Shown here piece by piece: positions 44,085-55,514 of a stretch of 64,000 nucleotides of DNA (position 1 is the stretch's first letter; every line of letters begins with the position of its first letter). Position numbers and translations under genes: made by a program. Source of the stretch: Salibacterium salarium (GTDB lineage: Bacteria; Bacillota; Bacilli; Bacillales; Marinococcaceae); the NCBI RefSeq assembly GCF_030813635.1, contig NZ_JAUSUM010000001.1, positions 620,001 to 684,000 of the forward strand. The letters run 5' to 3'. Under the pieces are notes generated by a model. That model was given only the letters and a program-made list of their open reading frames with translations. It was not told the origin of the DNA and did no database searches.

Positions 44085-44573
44085 TTAGTAGTGCCGGTAA
44101 TGGTCACATATTGATTTACAACGACTTGTCCGAAGAATTTGCTTGTCTAGTCGAGGGTATGACACATGGACGGGTAACTGCTGCCCGTCAAAAAAGATAA
44201 CTATCCCTTCTCCAGTGTTTTCATCAGCAATTCCTTTACGGACGTGGGAATAAAAAATCCAACAATTATTTGGGTTTCTGTGAGAAAACGTAGGAAAAGC
44301 ATAAATGTCCTCTGCAACGTTAACAGGAACAGGTCGGCGTCGATGAATTCCAACAACCTCACGTACAAATGCAACTCTACCACTAATGGAAGAGCCTCCT
44401 TCAAGACACGCTTCTTCCATAATCTCAAGTGGTGTTTGCCGCGAGAAAATGATTTTCCGATTGGTTTCGTATATCATCGATTTAATGTCTAAATCAAACA
44501 CAGGAAGTAATGCCAACGTTTTGTTTATCACCTCATACCGATCCCGAATATCTTCTAATAAATTTCTATTCAC
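44085..44573 (-). CDS. comK: ComK-family competence transcription factor
   Basis: About 162 residues from GTG 44573, chosen because AGGAGGAA lies 7 bp upstream on the minus strand. ComK motifs are visible: RYEVINKTLALLPV, ACLEGGSSISGRVAFVREVVGIHRRRPVPV, and FPTFSHRNPNNCWIFYSHV. ComK is the master activator of DNA-uptake genes. It is about 30 residues shorter at the C-terminus than B. subtilis ComK. It lies between motility genes, 7 kb from comF. Confidence 0.83.
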   Translation of the reverse strand: MNRNLLEDIRDRYEVINKTLALLPVFDLDIKSMIYETNRKIIFSRQTPLEIMEEACLEGGSSISGRVAFVREVVGIHRRRPVPVNVAEDIYAFPTFSHRNPNNCWIFYSHVRKGIADENTGEGIVIFFDGQQLPVHVSYPRLDKQILRTSRCKSICDHYRHY

Positions 44574-44766
44574 GACAACGTTCCTCCTCATAATTACCCA
44601 TATGCTGTCGAATCGGCAATCCACATCTATATATTATATAAGCACAACTAGGGAAAAATAACCAGCACTTTCCTTGCTTTTACCAATCGTGTGCGATTAG
44701 GATGGTCAGTTCACTATAAAATCAAACAAATGTATAAAAAAATCTAATGAAAATAGAAAAAAGAAC

Positions 44767-44793
44767 TAAACATAAATCAACCTATGCCGATAT
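44767..44793 (+). promoter_or_regulatory. Consensus SigD promoter of hag
   Basis: TAAA (44767-44770), 15-bp spacer, then a perfect GCCGATAT (44786-44793), about 110 bp upstream of the hag start. Confidence 0.9.
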
Positions 44794-44859
44794 TATGTGT
44801 GAAAGAGGCTGAACCATCATATGGCGTACGACATATGTACATAGGCTTCAAAAAAATAT

Positions 44860-44895
44860 GGCACAAGGACGTGCCAACACACATTCAAGGAGGAA
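44860..44895 (+). promoter_or_regulatory. CsrA-binding hairpin and second site at the hag ribosome binding site
   Basis: GGCAC (44860-44864) pairs with GTGCC (44871-44875), presenting AAGGAC in the loop. The Shine-Dalgarno CAAGGAGGAA (44886-44895) supplies a second GGA site. This is the two-site layout known for CsrA control of hag in B. subtilis. Confidence 0.85.
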
Positions 44896-44901
44896 TTTAT
44901 C

Positions 44902-45732
44902 GTGATTATTAACAATAATATCACGGCGATGAACGCAAATCGCCAAATGGGAATCAACCAAAACGCGCAACAAAGCAACATGGAAAAACTATCTTCTGGT
45001 ATGAGAATCAACAAAGCTGGGGATGACGCAGCAGGTCTTTCCATTTCCGAGAAAATGCGCGGACAAATCAACGGTTTGGATCAAGCAAGCCGTAACGCAC
45101 AAGATGACGTTTCTCTTATTCAAACAGCTGAAGGTGCTATGAGTGAAACGCATTCCATTCTACAACGGATGAGAGAAATTTCTGTACAGTCTGCCAACGA
45201 TACAAACAGCACAGAAGACCGCGAAGCTCTTCAAAATGAAATGGACCAGTTAATTGAAGAAGTAGATAGAATCTCTGATGACACTCAATTTAACGGGAAA
45301 AACCTGATTAACGGTGATGCAACAGGAAGCGGTGCTTTGAACTTCCAGATTGGTGCAAATGAAGGCGAAAGTATCGATCTTGAGATTAATAGCATGAGCG
45401 CTTCTGGAGTAGGCATTAGCGGCTTAGCTGGTAGCGGCATCACAAGCGTTTCGGGAGCAGAATCTGCTATTACGACAATAGATAACGCTATACAAGATGT
45501 ATCTAATGAAAGATCTAAGCTTGGTGCTTATCAGAATCGTTTAGAGCACACAATTAGTAATGTTGATAACGCAGCAGAAAACTTGCAAGCTGCTGAATCT
45601 AGAATCCGTGATACAGATATGGCGGAAGAAATGATGGACTTTACGAAGAACAATATTCTTTCTCAGGCTTCTCAATCGATGTTGGCGCAAGCAAACCAAC
45701 AACCACAATCTGTACTTCAGTTGCTTCAATAA
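44902..45732 (+). CDS. hag: Flagellin
   Basis: 276 residues. N-terminal MIINNNITAMNANRQMGINQ and LSSGMRINKAGDDAAGLSISEKMRGQ; C-terminal DTDMAEEMMDFTKNNILSQASQSMLAQANQ and a terminal LLQ. The central domain (about 140-205) is short and serine/threonine-rich, offering acceptor sites for the Maf glycosyltransferase encoded downstream. GTG start after AGGAGG. Transcribed from a SigD promoter and under CsrA/FliW control. Confidence 0.97.
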   Translation: MIINNNITAMNANRQMGINQNAQQSNMEKLSSGMRINKAGDDAAGLSISEKMRGQINGLDQASRNAQDDVSLIQTAEGAMSETHSILQRMREISVQSANDTNSTEDREALQNEMDQLIEEVDRISDDTQFNGKNLINGDATGSGALNFQIGANEGESIDLEINSMSASGVGISGLAGSGITSVSGAESAITTIDNAIQDVSNERSKLGAYQNRLEHTISNVDNAAENLQAAESRIRDTDMAEEMMDFTKNNILSQASQSMLAQANQQPQSVLQLLQ

Positions 45733-45745
45733 TAGGTTCATTGAA

Positions 45746-45778
45746 AAAGTCTTGGCAAATGCCAAGGCTTTTTTTATT
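45746..45778 (+). terminator. Terminator of hag
   Basis: AAGTCTTGGCA pairs with TGCCAAGGCTT (one G-U), followed by seven T. Confidence 0.9.
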
Positions 45779-45785
45779 TTCTATT

Positions 45786-45810
45786 TAAAAGTATTAATAT
45801 ATTCCGATAT
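45786..45810 (+). promoter_or_regulatory. SigD promoter of the glycosylation island
   Basis: TAAA (45786-45789) and TCCGATAT (45803-45810), spacer 13-14 bp, slightly shorter than consensus. It lies 26 bp before the next start codon and could drive the maf operon with flagellin. Confidence 0.7.
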
Positions 45811-45836
45811 AATAAATGAATAAGGATGTGAGAAAG

Positions 45837-46184
45837 ATGACAATTATTGAAGAGACGATACAGACTCTAGATGAATTCATTCCAAATGTAATTTCAGCCT
45901 CAAGAAATCTTGCAGAAAACTTGAGGAAAGGTGAATCGCTAGATACTTCTGTTCTTTCTAAGTTACTAGAGGCGATACAATGGTGTTTAAGTGCAATAGA
46001 AGGCTTGCAAAAAAATAATTCACTGACAGGAATTCCCCTTGCAGCTATAACAGAACCATTAGGGGAACTGGAAGAGGCTTTGGAAAACCAAGACCATATT
46101 ATGATAGCAGACTTACTAGAATATGAAATAGCAGCTGTATTCGAAGAATGGCTCACAGTGATAAAAAACAACAGAGAGCATTAA
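45837..46184 (+). CDS. Small helical protein of unknown function ahead of maf
   Basis: 115 residues, acidic, predicted all-helical, no membrane segment. ATG 45837 has AAGGATGTGA upstream; ATG 45816 precedes that site. Visible segments: ETIQTLDEFIPNVISASRN, SKLLEAIQWCLSAIEG, and a C-terminal HIMIADLLEYEIAAVFEEWL. I do not recognise a named family. With its own SigD promoter, between hag and maf, it may be a helper of flagellin glycosylation or export. fliS is absent from this window, but the sequence does not look like FliS. Confidence 0.7.
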   Translation: MTIIEETIQTLDEFIPNVISASRNLAENLRKGESLDTSVLSKLLEAIQWCLSAIEGLQKNNSLTGIPLAAITEPLGELEEALENQDHIMIADLLEYEIAAVFEEWLTVIKNNREH

Positions 46185-46200
46185 ATAGAGGTGCTGATAT

Positions 46201-49036
<2,836 letters not shown>

Positions 49037-49051
49037 TAAGGGGGGGATTAC

Positions 49052-49915
49052 ATGAAAGTAACGGAAAATAAATTTGGTTTTTATCAACTAGAAGAAACTT
49101 TCTCTGAAGGTTATTTAAAAGACTACTATAATAGGATGTACTATCAAAATAATCAAGCTAACTACGAAAAACACTATTTGAAGAATGAGATTATAAATAA
49201 AAAGAATACATTGGAAAGAAAACATTCTATTATAAAAAAATATAATACTAATTATAAATCGTTTATAGATATTGGATGTGGGGAGGGTTGGGCACTAGAT
49301 TATTTTAATAATAAAGGTTTTAGTGTAACCGGTATTGATTATAGTATTGATGGAATCAACAGGCATAATCCACATTTGGTTGACAGAGTGATTCAAGGTG
49401 ATTTATTTGAGTGCATCAGTCAACTTAATAATGAAAATATGAAATTTGACATTGTGTGGGCTGATAATGTATTAGAGCATGTTTTGAAGCCGGATTATCT
49501 AATTTACTTATTAAAGAATTGTCTCAACCCAAACGGAGTGGTTGTAATTGAAGTACCAAATGATTTTTCTGTAATTCAAGAACATTTATTAGAAAACAAC
49601 TATATTTCTTCTCCCTACTGGATAAAAGTTCCTGATCATTTATCCTATTTTAACAAAGAAGGTTTAAAAAATTTAATGGAACACTATGGCTTTCAAACAA
49701 AAAATATTATATCTGATTTTCCCATAGATTTAAATTTATTCAATTCAAAAACAAATTATATTGAAGAAGAGACAGTAGGGAAGGAGTGCCATCACACTAG
49801 GGTTGAAATTGAAAATTTATTACATTCTATCGATTCAGATGGTTTAAATAAAATATATGAAACTCTGTCTGAAATGGGAATAGGAAGAAATATAACTGGT
49901 TTTTTCTTTTATTAA
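49052..49915 (+). CDS. SAM-dependent methyltransferase
   Basis: 287 residues, class I fold. SAM-binding motif I YKSFIDIGCGEGWALDYF (about 67-85), then VTGIDYS and DIVWADNVLEHVLKPDYL; NGVVVIEVPNDFSV follows. Preceded by a G-rich ribosome binding site. In this position it probably methylates the nonulosonic acid or its acyl group. Compare the di-O-methylglyceryl pseudaminic acid known in Campylobacter. The target is unknown. The gene is AT-rich like its neighbours. Confidence 0.82.
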   Translation: MKVTENKFGFYQLEETFSEGYLKDYYNRMYYQNNQANYEKHYLKNEIINKKNTLERKHSIIKKYNTNYKSFIDIGCGEGWALDYFNNKGFSVTGIDYSIDGINRHNPHLVDRVIQGDLFECISQLNNENMKFDIVWADNVLEHVLKPDYLIYLLKNCLNPNGVVVIEVPNDFSVIQEHLLENNYISSPYWIKVPDHLSYFNKEGLKNLMEHYGFQTKNIISDFPIDLNLFNSKTNYIEEETVGKECHHTRVEIENLLHSIDSDGLNKIYETLSEMGIGRNITGFFFY

Positions 49916-49939
49916 TGTAGGGAGAGGTAGTTAAAAATT

Positions 49940-50977
49940 TTGAAAAAAAACAGGTTATTAATTAGAGCTGATTCTTCTGAAGTAATTGGCTCAGGACATA
50001 TTATGAGATGTATAGCTATTGCACAATCTTGGATATTCACCGGAGGGGAAGTAACCTTTTGCTTCAAAGTAATTTCTCAAAAATTAAGAAAAAGATTAAT
50101 AACAGAAGGTTTCAACGTTTATATGATGTCAGAGTCAGATATCGAGATAGGATCAGTTCAAGATGGTAAGTGTTTGAGATTACTATCTGAAGAATTGAAT
50201 GCTGATACTGTTATAATAGATGGTTATCACTTTGGTGAGGAGTTTCAGAAAGAACTTACAAAGCTAGAGTCTACATTTATAGTGTTAGATGACTTTGTTC
50301 ATTCGTCATTCTATTATGCTGATATCGTAATAAACAGAAGTTTGAAGGCATTAGATTATGATTATTCCAACAAGTTGCCGAAAACTCAATTGTTGTTAGG
50401 ACCAGAATATACTTTTTTAAGAAGAGAATTTAAAAAATACTCTGATTTAAAGAAAAAAATAAGTGAAAATCCCCGAAACATTATGGTGACATTTGGAGGA
50501 GCTGATCCACAAAATGCAACTTCCTTAGTTGTTGATTCTTTGAATGTGATTAAAGAATTACGGTTAAACATCAAAATATTAATAGGTAGTGATAATCCTC
50601 ATTTAAATACTGTTAAGCAAAAATCAGTGTGTAGTCACCACGAAATAGAGATTATTAAAGATCAAAAAGATGTGTCAGTAGTAATGAATTGGGCGGATAT
50701 GGCAATAACGGCAGGCGGTACTACTATGAATGAATTATTGTTTATGGGTGTCCCTAGTATATCAATTAAAACAGCACCCAACCAAAGAGCCCTACCTCTT
50801 TATGATGAAGTATATAATGCCACATGGTACGTAGGTGAAATATCAAATATGTCACATTACATTTTGAGTAATTATACATCAAAACTACTCAAAAATAGAG
50901 AAGCTAGAAGATTAATGAGTGATAATGGAATGAAACTAATAAAATATCGTGAATTCAGAGACATTGTTAGAATTTAA
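49940..50977 (+). CDS. pseG: UDP-sugar hydrolase PseG
   Basis: 345 residues. Start TTG 49940 with GGAGAGG about 12 bp upstream. The signature IRADSSEVIGSGHIMRCIAIA holds the catalytic His (residue 20), then VIIDGYHFGEEFQ, VLDDFVH, MVTFGGADPQNAT and ITAGGTTMNELLFMGVPSI, a GT-B-like fold. PseG removes UDP from the diamino-trideoxy sugar in pseudaminic acid synthesis. SpsG-type homologues exist in Bacillus. Confidence 0.88.
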   Translation: MKKNRLLIRADSSEVIGSGHIMRCIAIAQSWIFTGGEVTFCFKVISQKLRKRLITEGFNVYMMSESDIEIGSVQDGKCLRLLSEELNADTVIIDGYHFGEEFQKELTKLESTFIVLDDFVHSSFYYADIVINRSLKALDYDYSNKLPKTQLLLGPEYTFLRREFKKYSDLKKKISENPRNIMVTFGGADPQNATSLVVDSLNVIKELRLNIKILIGSDNPHLNTVKQKSVCSHHEIEIIKDQKDVSVVMNWADMAITAGGTTMNELLFMGVPSISIKTAPNQRALPLYDEVYNATWYVGEISNMSHYILSNYTSKLLKNREARRLMSDNGMKLIKYREFRDIVRI

Positions 50978-50999
50978 ACGTGTAGAGGATTATAAACAT

Positions 51000-51707
51000 A
51001 TGGATATAAAAATATATCAAGGCAATAAACTTAAATTGCCGCAATCTGATATAAATGTTGTTATAGATGTAATCAGAGCATTTACATTTGCTCATATTGC
51101 ATTCTTGAGAAACGCAAAAAAAATCATATTGTCGTCAAATAAAAGTGATTGTTTTGTAATTAGAAAAAAGTATAAAAATTTGGTTCTTGCAGGCGAAGAA
51201 CAAGGTATAAGAATAAAAGGTTTTGATTACGGAAACTCTCCAGCCTCCATTATAAATGAAAACTTTCAAAATAAAATCCTGGTCCAGAAAACAACAAATG
51301 GAGTAAATGCAGCACTAAACTCATTAAATGCAGATAAGGTTATTACAACAGGTCTTACTAATGTTTCAAACACAATTAAGTATATAAAAAATCACTTAAT
51401 AAGCTACAATGAAAATGCTAAAGTTAATATTATAGCTTCTCACCCCTCTAGTGATGAGGACTATGCTGTAGCGGAATATATAAAATCTGCGTTAATGAAT
51501 GAAAATAAAATCAATGCTGTGCAAGTAGTGCAAAGGATTTTAAAATCAGATGCAGCGCAAAAATTTCTTGATACTTCGAAAGAACAATTTGACTACAAAG
51601 ATTTGGAGATTTGCACAAATGAAATAAATGGTGAAGAATTTGTCATGTTGGTAAATATTTCTGCAAATGTTCCTTTTATTGAAAGGATAAATTTATATGA
51701 CAGTTAA
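51000..51707 (+). CDS. comB: 2-phosphosulfolactate phosphatase family protein (ComB-like)
   Basis: 235 residues. ATG 51000 with AGAGGAT at 50983-50989. ComB signatures are present: VVIDVIRAFTF (Asp 23, Arg 26), AGEEQGIRIKGFDYGNSP (65-81) and QKTTNGVNAAL (97-106). ComB removes phosphate from (R)-2-phospho-3-sulfolactate to give 3-sulfolactate, known from coenzyme M synthesis and, through YitC/YitD, from Bacillus spores. The next gene is the matching synthase, overlapping by 11 bp. Finding this pair inside a flagellar sugar cluster is unusual. This is the coenzyme M type ComB, not a competence protein. Confidence 0.85.
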   Translation: MDIKIYQGNKLKLPQSDINVVIDVIRAFTFAHIAFLRNAKKIILSSNKSDCFVIRKKYKNLVLAGEEQGIRIKGFDYGNSPASIINENFQNKILVQKTTNGVNAALNSLNADKVITTGLTNVSNTIKYIKNHLISYNENAKVNIIASHPSSDEDYAVAEYIKSALMNENKINAVQVVQRILKSDAAQKFLDTSKEQFDYKDLEICTNEINGEEFVMLVNISANVPFIERINLYDS

Positions 51708-52467
51708 CATTGATATGAATAATAATATGAATATATTACTAGATAATGGCTTACCTACTAGGCTATTTATTGATTATGTGGAAAGCCATTATAATTATAT
51801 TGATAATGTGAAGTTTGGCTGGGGAACTGCGGTAGTAACTAATGATTTGCAAATTAAAATTTCAACACTTATAGAGTATAATATTGCATTTTTTTTTGGA
51901 GGAACACTATTTGAAAAAGCAGTAATAGACGATAAAGTTAGCGATTTCCACAAGTTGTGTGAAGATAATGAATGCCCAATTGTTGAAATTTCGAATGGAA
52001 CTATAAACCTATCAAATGAAGAAAAAGGGAAATATATAAAAGATTTCAGCAGTGAATTCATAGTTTATAGTGAAGTGGGATATAAAGACTCATGGAAATC
52101 TGATTCTCTTTCGAATAATAAATGGTTGGAGTACATTAATCAAGATTTTGACATGGGGGCTTCTAAAGTGATTGTTGAAGCTAGAGAAAGTGGAAACAGT
52201 GGGATTTGTAGTGATAATGGAGAAGTTAAAAAGGACACTGTTCAAACGTTGATAGAATCAAATATTGAAATAAATAACTTGATTTTTGAAGCTCCAAATA
52301 AGAATTTACAAACCTATTTTATAACTTCAATAAATAATGAAGTGAATCTGTCGAATATAGCGTTTAACGACTTAATTCCCTTAGTTACTTTGAGAATGGG
52401 GTTAAGGTCAGACACTTTAAACAGTGATATAAGTTTTATGGACATACAAAAAAGGAGTAGAAAATGA
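51697..52467 (+). CDS. comA: Phosphosulfolactate synthase (ComA family)
   Basis: 256 residues. Strong ComA signatures: NILLDNGLPTRLFIDYV, NVKFGWGTAVV (KFGWGT 39-44), FFGGTLFEKA (68-73), IVEISNGTINL (96-103), VYSEVGYKD, and near the end LRMGLRSDTLN. The enzyme adds sulfite to phosphoenolpyruvate to give phosphosulfolactate, using a TIM-barrel. It overlaps both comB and the ATP-grasp gene, implying a coupled pathway. The symbol refers to the coenzyme M pathway gene, not the competence regulator ComA. Confidence 0.88.
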   Translation: MTVNIDMNNNMNILLDNGLPTRLFIDYVESHYNYIDNVKFGWGTAVVTNDLQIKISTLIEYNIAFFFGGTLFEKAVIDDKVSDFHKLCEDNECPIVEISNGTINLSNEEKGKYIKDFSSEFIVYSEVGYKDSWKSDSLSNNKWLEYINQDFDMGASKVIVEARESGNSGICSDNGEVKKDTVQTLIESNIEINNLIFEAPNKNLQTYFITSINNEVNLSNIAFNDLIPLVTLRMGLRSDTLNSDISFMDIQKRSRK

Positions 52468-53696
52468 AAAAAATATTAATAGTAGGAGCCGGATATGAAC
52501 AAATTGATATGATTTCTAAAGCCTTTGATATGGGGCACTACGTAATAGTAGCAGATGCTGATCCGCTGGCTCCGGGTTTTGAGTATGCAAGTGAAAGCCA
52601 TATCATTAGTACTACAAATAAAGAAGAATTATTAAAGTTGGCATCAGAAAAGCAAATTGATGCTGTATCTTACATGATAACAGAAACACCCATGGAAAGT
52701 GTTTTATATATATCAAAGAGTCTAAATTTACCTGGTCCGTCTGAAGAAAGTGTAAAAGCCAGTCAGAATAAGAATGAGATGAGAAGAATGTTTGAAATAT
52801 CTGAAGTGCCAGGACCCAATTTTCAATTAATTAGTGAACAAGATTCTATTGATTATGATAAATTGACTTTCCCTCTTGTTATAAAACCTTCTGATAAGGC
52901 AGGACAAATAGGATTAAATAGAGTTTACGAGCCAAGTCAACTGTCAATAGCAATGGAAAAAGCCTTTAAACATTCCTCAAAGAAAGAAGTAGTGATTGAA
53001 GAGTACTTAGAAGGACAGGAATTGAACATAGTTATTTTTGTGCAAAATAACAGAATAGAGTTGCTAACTATTTCTGATAGAGAACGTCATCCAACAAAAT
53101 CATTTGGAGTAGCATTAAGCCATAGATTTCCCTCAAAATATTATTCTGATACTCTTTATCATGAAATACGTAGTTTATGTGAAAAAATAATAAAGTCATT
53201 AAATATCTCTAATGGTATTGTATATCCTCAAATTTTATTAAAAGATAATTGTTTATACGTAATTGAAGTAGGAGAAAGAATTCCTGGTGGAAAAATGAAG
53301 GAAGTGTTTAAACTTGCAACTGGGTATGATTTGGTTGAACTTCAGCTAAAATTATCCCTAAATGAAGAAATTGATTTAGAAAAGATAAATCAATTCAAAG
53401 TTTACAAATCTGTATTTATAGATTTTTTAACAGCAAAACCAGGGATTTTAGATACTGGAAAAGTTTTGAAGGCAGAAGGGATAGAAGAAGCAAGAAATAT
53501 TCCAAATGTTATAGAAGCTAATTATTTCGTGAATCCTAACGAGGGATTAGAAATTCGTCCTTTAAATACTGCTTCGGACCGTTTTTTTTATGTAATTACA
53601 GCAGGTGACAATATAAATCAAGTAATAGAGGGCAATAAAGAAAGTCAAAATAAAATCTCCTTCGTAGTGGATAAATCAAGCGAGGTGAACAGATGA
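52464..53696 (+). CDS. ATP-grasp ligase, probable acyl-amide former
   Basis: 410 residues. Rossmann-like N-terminus (KKILIVGAGYEQIDMI), then an ATP-grasp core: FPLVIKPSDKAGQIGL (ATP Lys 141), VVIEEYLEGQELNI (Glu 179-180), and the metal-site strand CLYVIEVGERIPGG (Glu 268). ATP-grasp ligases activate a carboxylate as acyl phosphate and couple it to an amine. Start and stop overlap comA and pseI by 4 bp each. Inference: it couples sulfolactate, made by ComA/ComB, to an amino group of the nonulosonate precursor. A PurK-like or other substrate cannot be excluded. Confidence 0.83.
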   Translation: MKKILIVGAGYEQIDMISKAFDMGHYVIVADADPLAPGFEYASESHIISTTNKEELLKLASEKQIDAVSYMITETPMESVLYISKSLNLPGPSEESVKASQNKNEMRRMFEISEVPGPNFQLISEQDSIDYDKLTFPLVIKPSDKAGQIGLNRVYEPSQLSIAMEKAFKHSSKKEVVIEEYLEGQELNIVIFVQNNRIELLTISDRERHPTKSFGVALSHRFPSKYYSDTLYHEIRSLCEKIIKSLNISNGIVYPQILLKDNCLYVIEVGERIPGGKMKEVFKLATGYDLVELQLKLSLNEEIDLEKINQFKVYKSVFIDFLTAKPGILDTGKVLKAEGIEEARNIPNVIEANYFVNPNEGLEIRPLNTASDRFFYVITAGDNINQVIEGNKESQNKISFVVDKSSEVNR

Positions 53697-54727
53697 AATT
53701 AATTGCTGAGTTATCAGGAAACCATAACCAGTCTTTACAACGGGCTCTTCAATTAGTGGATGAAGCAGCCAATGCTGGAGTAGATGCAGTTAAGCTTCAA
53801 ACTTACACTCCAGATACAATGACTCTTGATGTAAATAAGAGTGAATTTATGATTGATAATAAAGACAGTATTTGGTATGGAAGAAATTTATACGATTTAT
53901 TTGGGGAAGCGTACACGCCATGGGAATGGCATAAACCCATTTTTGATAGGTGCATGGAATTGGGACTTACGGCATTTAGCTCTCCTTTTGATGAATCAGC
54001 GGTAGATTTTTTAGAATCATTGGAAGTCCCGGCTTACAAAATAGCTTCATTTGAAATTGTCGACATTCCGCTTATAAAAAAAGTTGGGGAAACAGGGAAA
54101 CCAGTTATTATGTCGACAGGCATGGCTTCATTATCAGAAATAGAAGAAGCGGTAGAGACAGTGCGTCAAGCGGGATGTAAGGATTTAACATTATTGAAAT
54201 GTACAAGTACATATCCTGCATCACCAGAAGATAGTAACTTGATTACAATACCGCATATGAAAGAACTTTTTAAATGTAAAGTCGGTTTGTCAGATCACAC
54301 ACTAGGTGTTGGAGTATCGGTGGCTAGCGTTGCATTAGGGGCATCGGTTATTGAAAAGCATTTTACTATTTCACGGGAAGATGGTGGTGTGGATGCTGCT
54401 TTTTCTATGGAGCCAGAAGAAATGAGACAATTAGTGAAAGAAGTGGATCGAGCAAATAGCGCTTTAGGGCAAATACAATATGGTCCTGTATCAAAAGAAA
54501 AGAAAGCACAGACTCGAAGAAGATCTTTATACATATCAAAAGACATGAAGAAAGGTGATGTATTGTCGGAATTTAATATGAGATCAATTCGTCCTGGACT
54601 AGGACTTCCTCCTAAATATTACGATATATTGTTAGGGAAGAAGATTACTAAAAGCGCAACCTTAGGCACCCCGTTAACGTGGGATTATGTTGTGAGTGAG
54701 GAAACGGTAAGGAGAGATGAACTGTGA
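53693..54727 (+). CDS. pseI: Pseudaminic acid synthase-type NeuB-family enzyme
   Basis: 344 residues. NeuB barrel with LIAELSGNHNQSLQRAL, DAVKLQTYTPDTMTL, AYKIASFEIVDIPLI, MSTGMASLSEIEEAV, LLKCTSTYPASPEDSNL, GLSDHTLGVGVSVASVALGA and EKHFTISRE; a C-terminal SAF antifreeze-like domain follows (RRSLYISKDMKKGDVLSEFN). It condenses the free sugar with phosphoenolpyruvate to the nine-carbon acid. The Pse label rests on co-occurring pseB, pseC and pseG; the substrate may carry a non-acetyl group at one nitrogen. Confidence 0.87.
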   Translation: MKLIAELSGNHNQSLQRALQLVDEAANAGVDAVKLQTYTPDTMTLDVNKSEFMIDNKDSIWYGRNLYDLFGEAYTPWEWHKPIFDRCMELGLTAFSSPFDESAVDFLESLEVPAYKIASFEIVDIPLIKKVGETGKPVIMSTGMASLSEIEEAVETVRQAGCKDLTLLKCTSTYPASPEDSNLITIPHMKELFKCKVGLSDHTLGVGVSVASVALGASVIEKHFTISREDGGVDAAFSMEPEEMRQLVKEVDRANSALGQIQYGPVSKEKKAQTRRRSLYISKDMKKGDVLSEFNMRSIRPGLGLPPKYYDILLGKKITKSATLGTPLTWDYVVSEETVRRDEL

Positions 54728-55449
54728 ACACAGTTATTATCGTACAAGCGAGGATGGGTTCTTCTCGTTTGCCCGGCAAAGTGTTAAAACCCTTAGGTGA
54801 TAGCGTAGTTTTAGATTATGTAGTTAAAAGATGCAATAGAATAACTAATGCTGCTAAGGTTGTTGTTGCAACTTCTACTCATGACAGAGATTATGCAATT
54901 GTGGAGTGGTGTAGTCGTAACAATGTAGAGTATTTTCGAGGTTCAGAGTTAGATGTTCTTGCCCGCTATTATCAGTGTGCTAAATATTTTGATGCAGATA
55001 TCGTTGTAAGGGTGACAGCTGATTGCCCTTTTGTAGATTATGAGTTAGCCGATGAGTGTATTAGCAAGATGAAAATAGAAAAAACAGACATTTTGAGAAT
55101 GACGGGAGAACTACCAAGAGGATTGACAGTTGAAATATTCTCCTTTGAAAGTTTGGAATACATGTATCGATACGGGACTGAATCACACCAAAAGGAACAT
55201 GTAACATATTACTCTAAGGAATATCCTAGTGAATTTGATATCGATTTTTATAGAGTGCCAAGCGAATTAGAAGAGCCGAGTTTAAGAATAACACTTGATA
55301 CAGAAGAAGATTATGTATTATGTACAAACTTAGCTAAGCATTTTTATCAAGATATATTTGTCTCCTCAAAAAATGTCGTAAATTATTTAATAGAAAATAG
55401 TGAAGTAGCTAATATTAACGCTCATATAACACAAAAAAATGTAAAATAA
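54724..55449 (+). CDS. pseF: CMP-nonulosonate cytidylyltransferase (PseF/SpsF-like)
   Basis: 241 residues, GTG start overlapping the pseI stop. Nucleotidyltransferase signature VIIVQARMGSSRLPGKVLKPLG, then VVVATSTHDRDYAIVEW and VVRVTADCPFVDYEL with the metal-binding Asp. It activates the nonulosonic acid with CTP for transfer by Maf. SpsF-type proteins in Bacillus spore-coat clusters are close relatives. Confidence 0.87.
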   Translation: MNTVIIVQARMGSSRLPGKVLKPLGDSVVLDYVVKRCNRITNAAKVVVATSTHDRDYAIVEWCSRNNVEYFRGSELDVLARYYQCAKYFDADIVVRVTADCPFVDYELADECISKMKIEKTDILRMTGELPRGLTVEIFSFESLEYMYRYGTESHQKEHVTYYSKEYPSEFDIDFYRVPSELEEPSLRITLDTEEDYVLCTNLAKHFYQDIFVSSKNVVNYLIENSEVANINAHITQKNVK

Positions 55450-55514
55450 ATTGGTGATTTATAGGCTGAATTCAGTGACAAAGAAATTTAATAAATTATT
55501 ACGGGGGTTACCCT

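Noticed and set aside
44085-44624. ATG starts upstream of the comK GTG
   Set aside because: They lie on or before the AGGAGGAA site, and the N-terminus from GTG 44573 aligns better with ComK.
45837-46184. FliS chaperone
   Set aside because: Length is similar, but the FliS N-terminal motif and helix pattern are not seen; left as unknown.
51000-52467. Competence proteins named ComA/ComB
   Set aside because: The motifs (KFGWGT, GGTLFE, GFDYGNSP, TTNG) are those of the coenzyme M/sulfolactate enzymes; the names only coincide.
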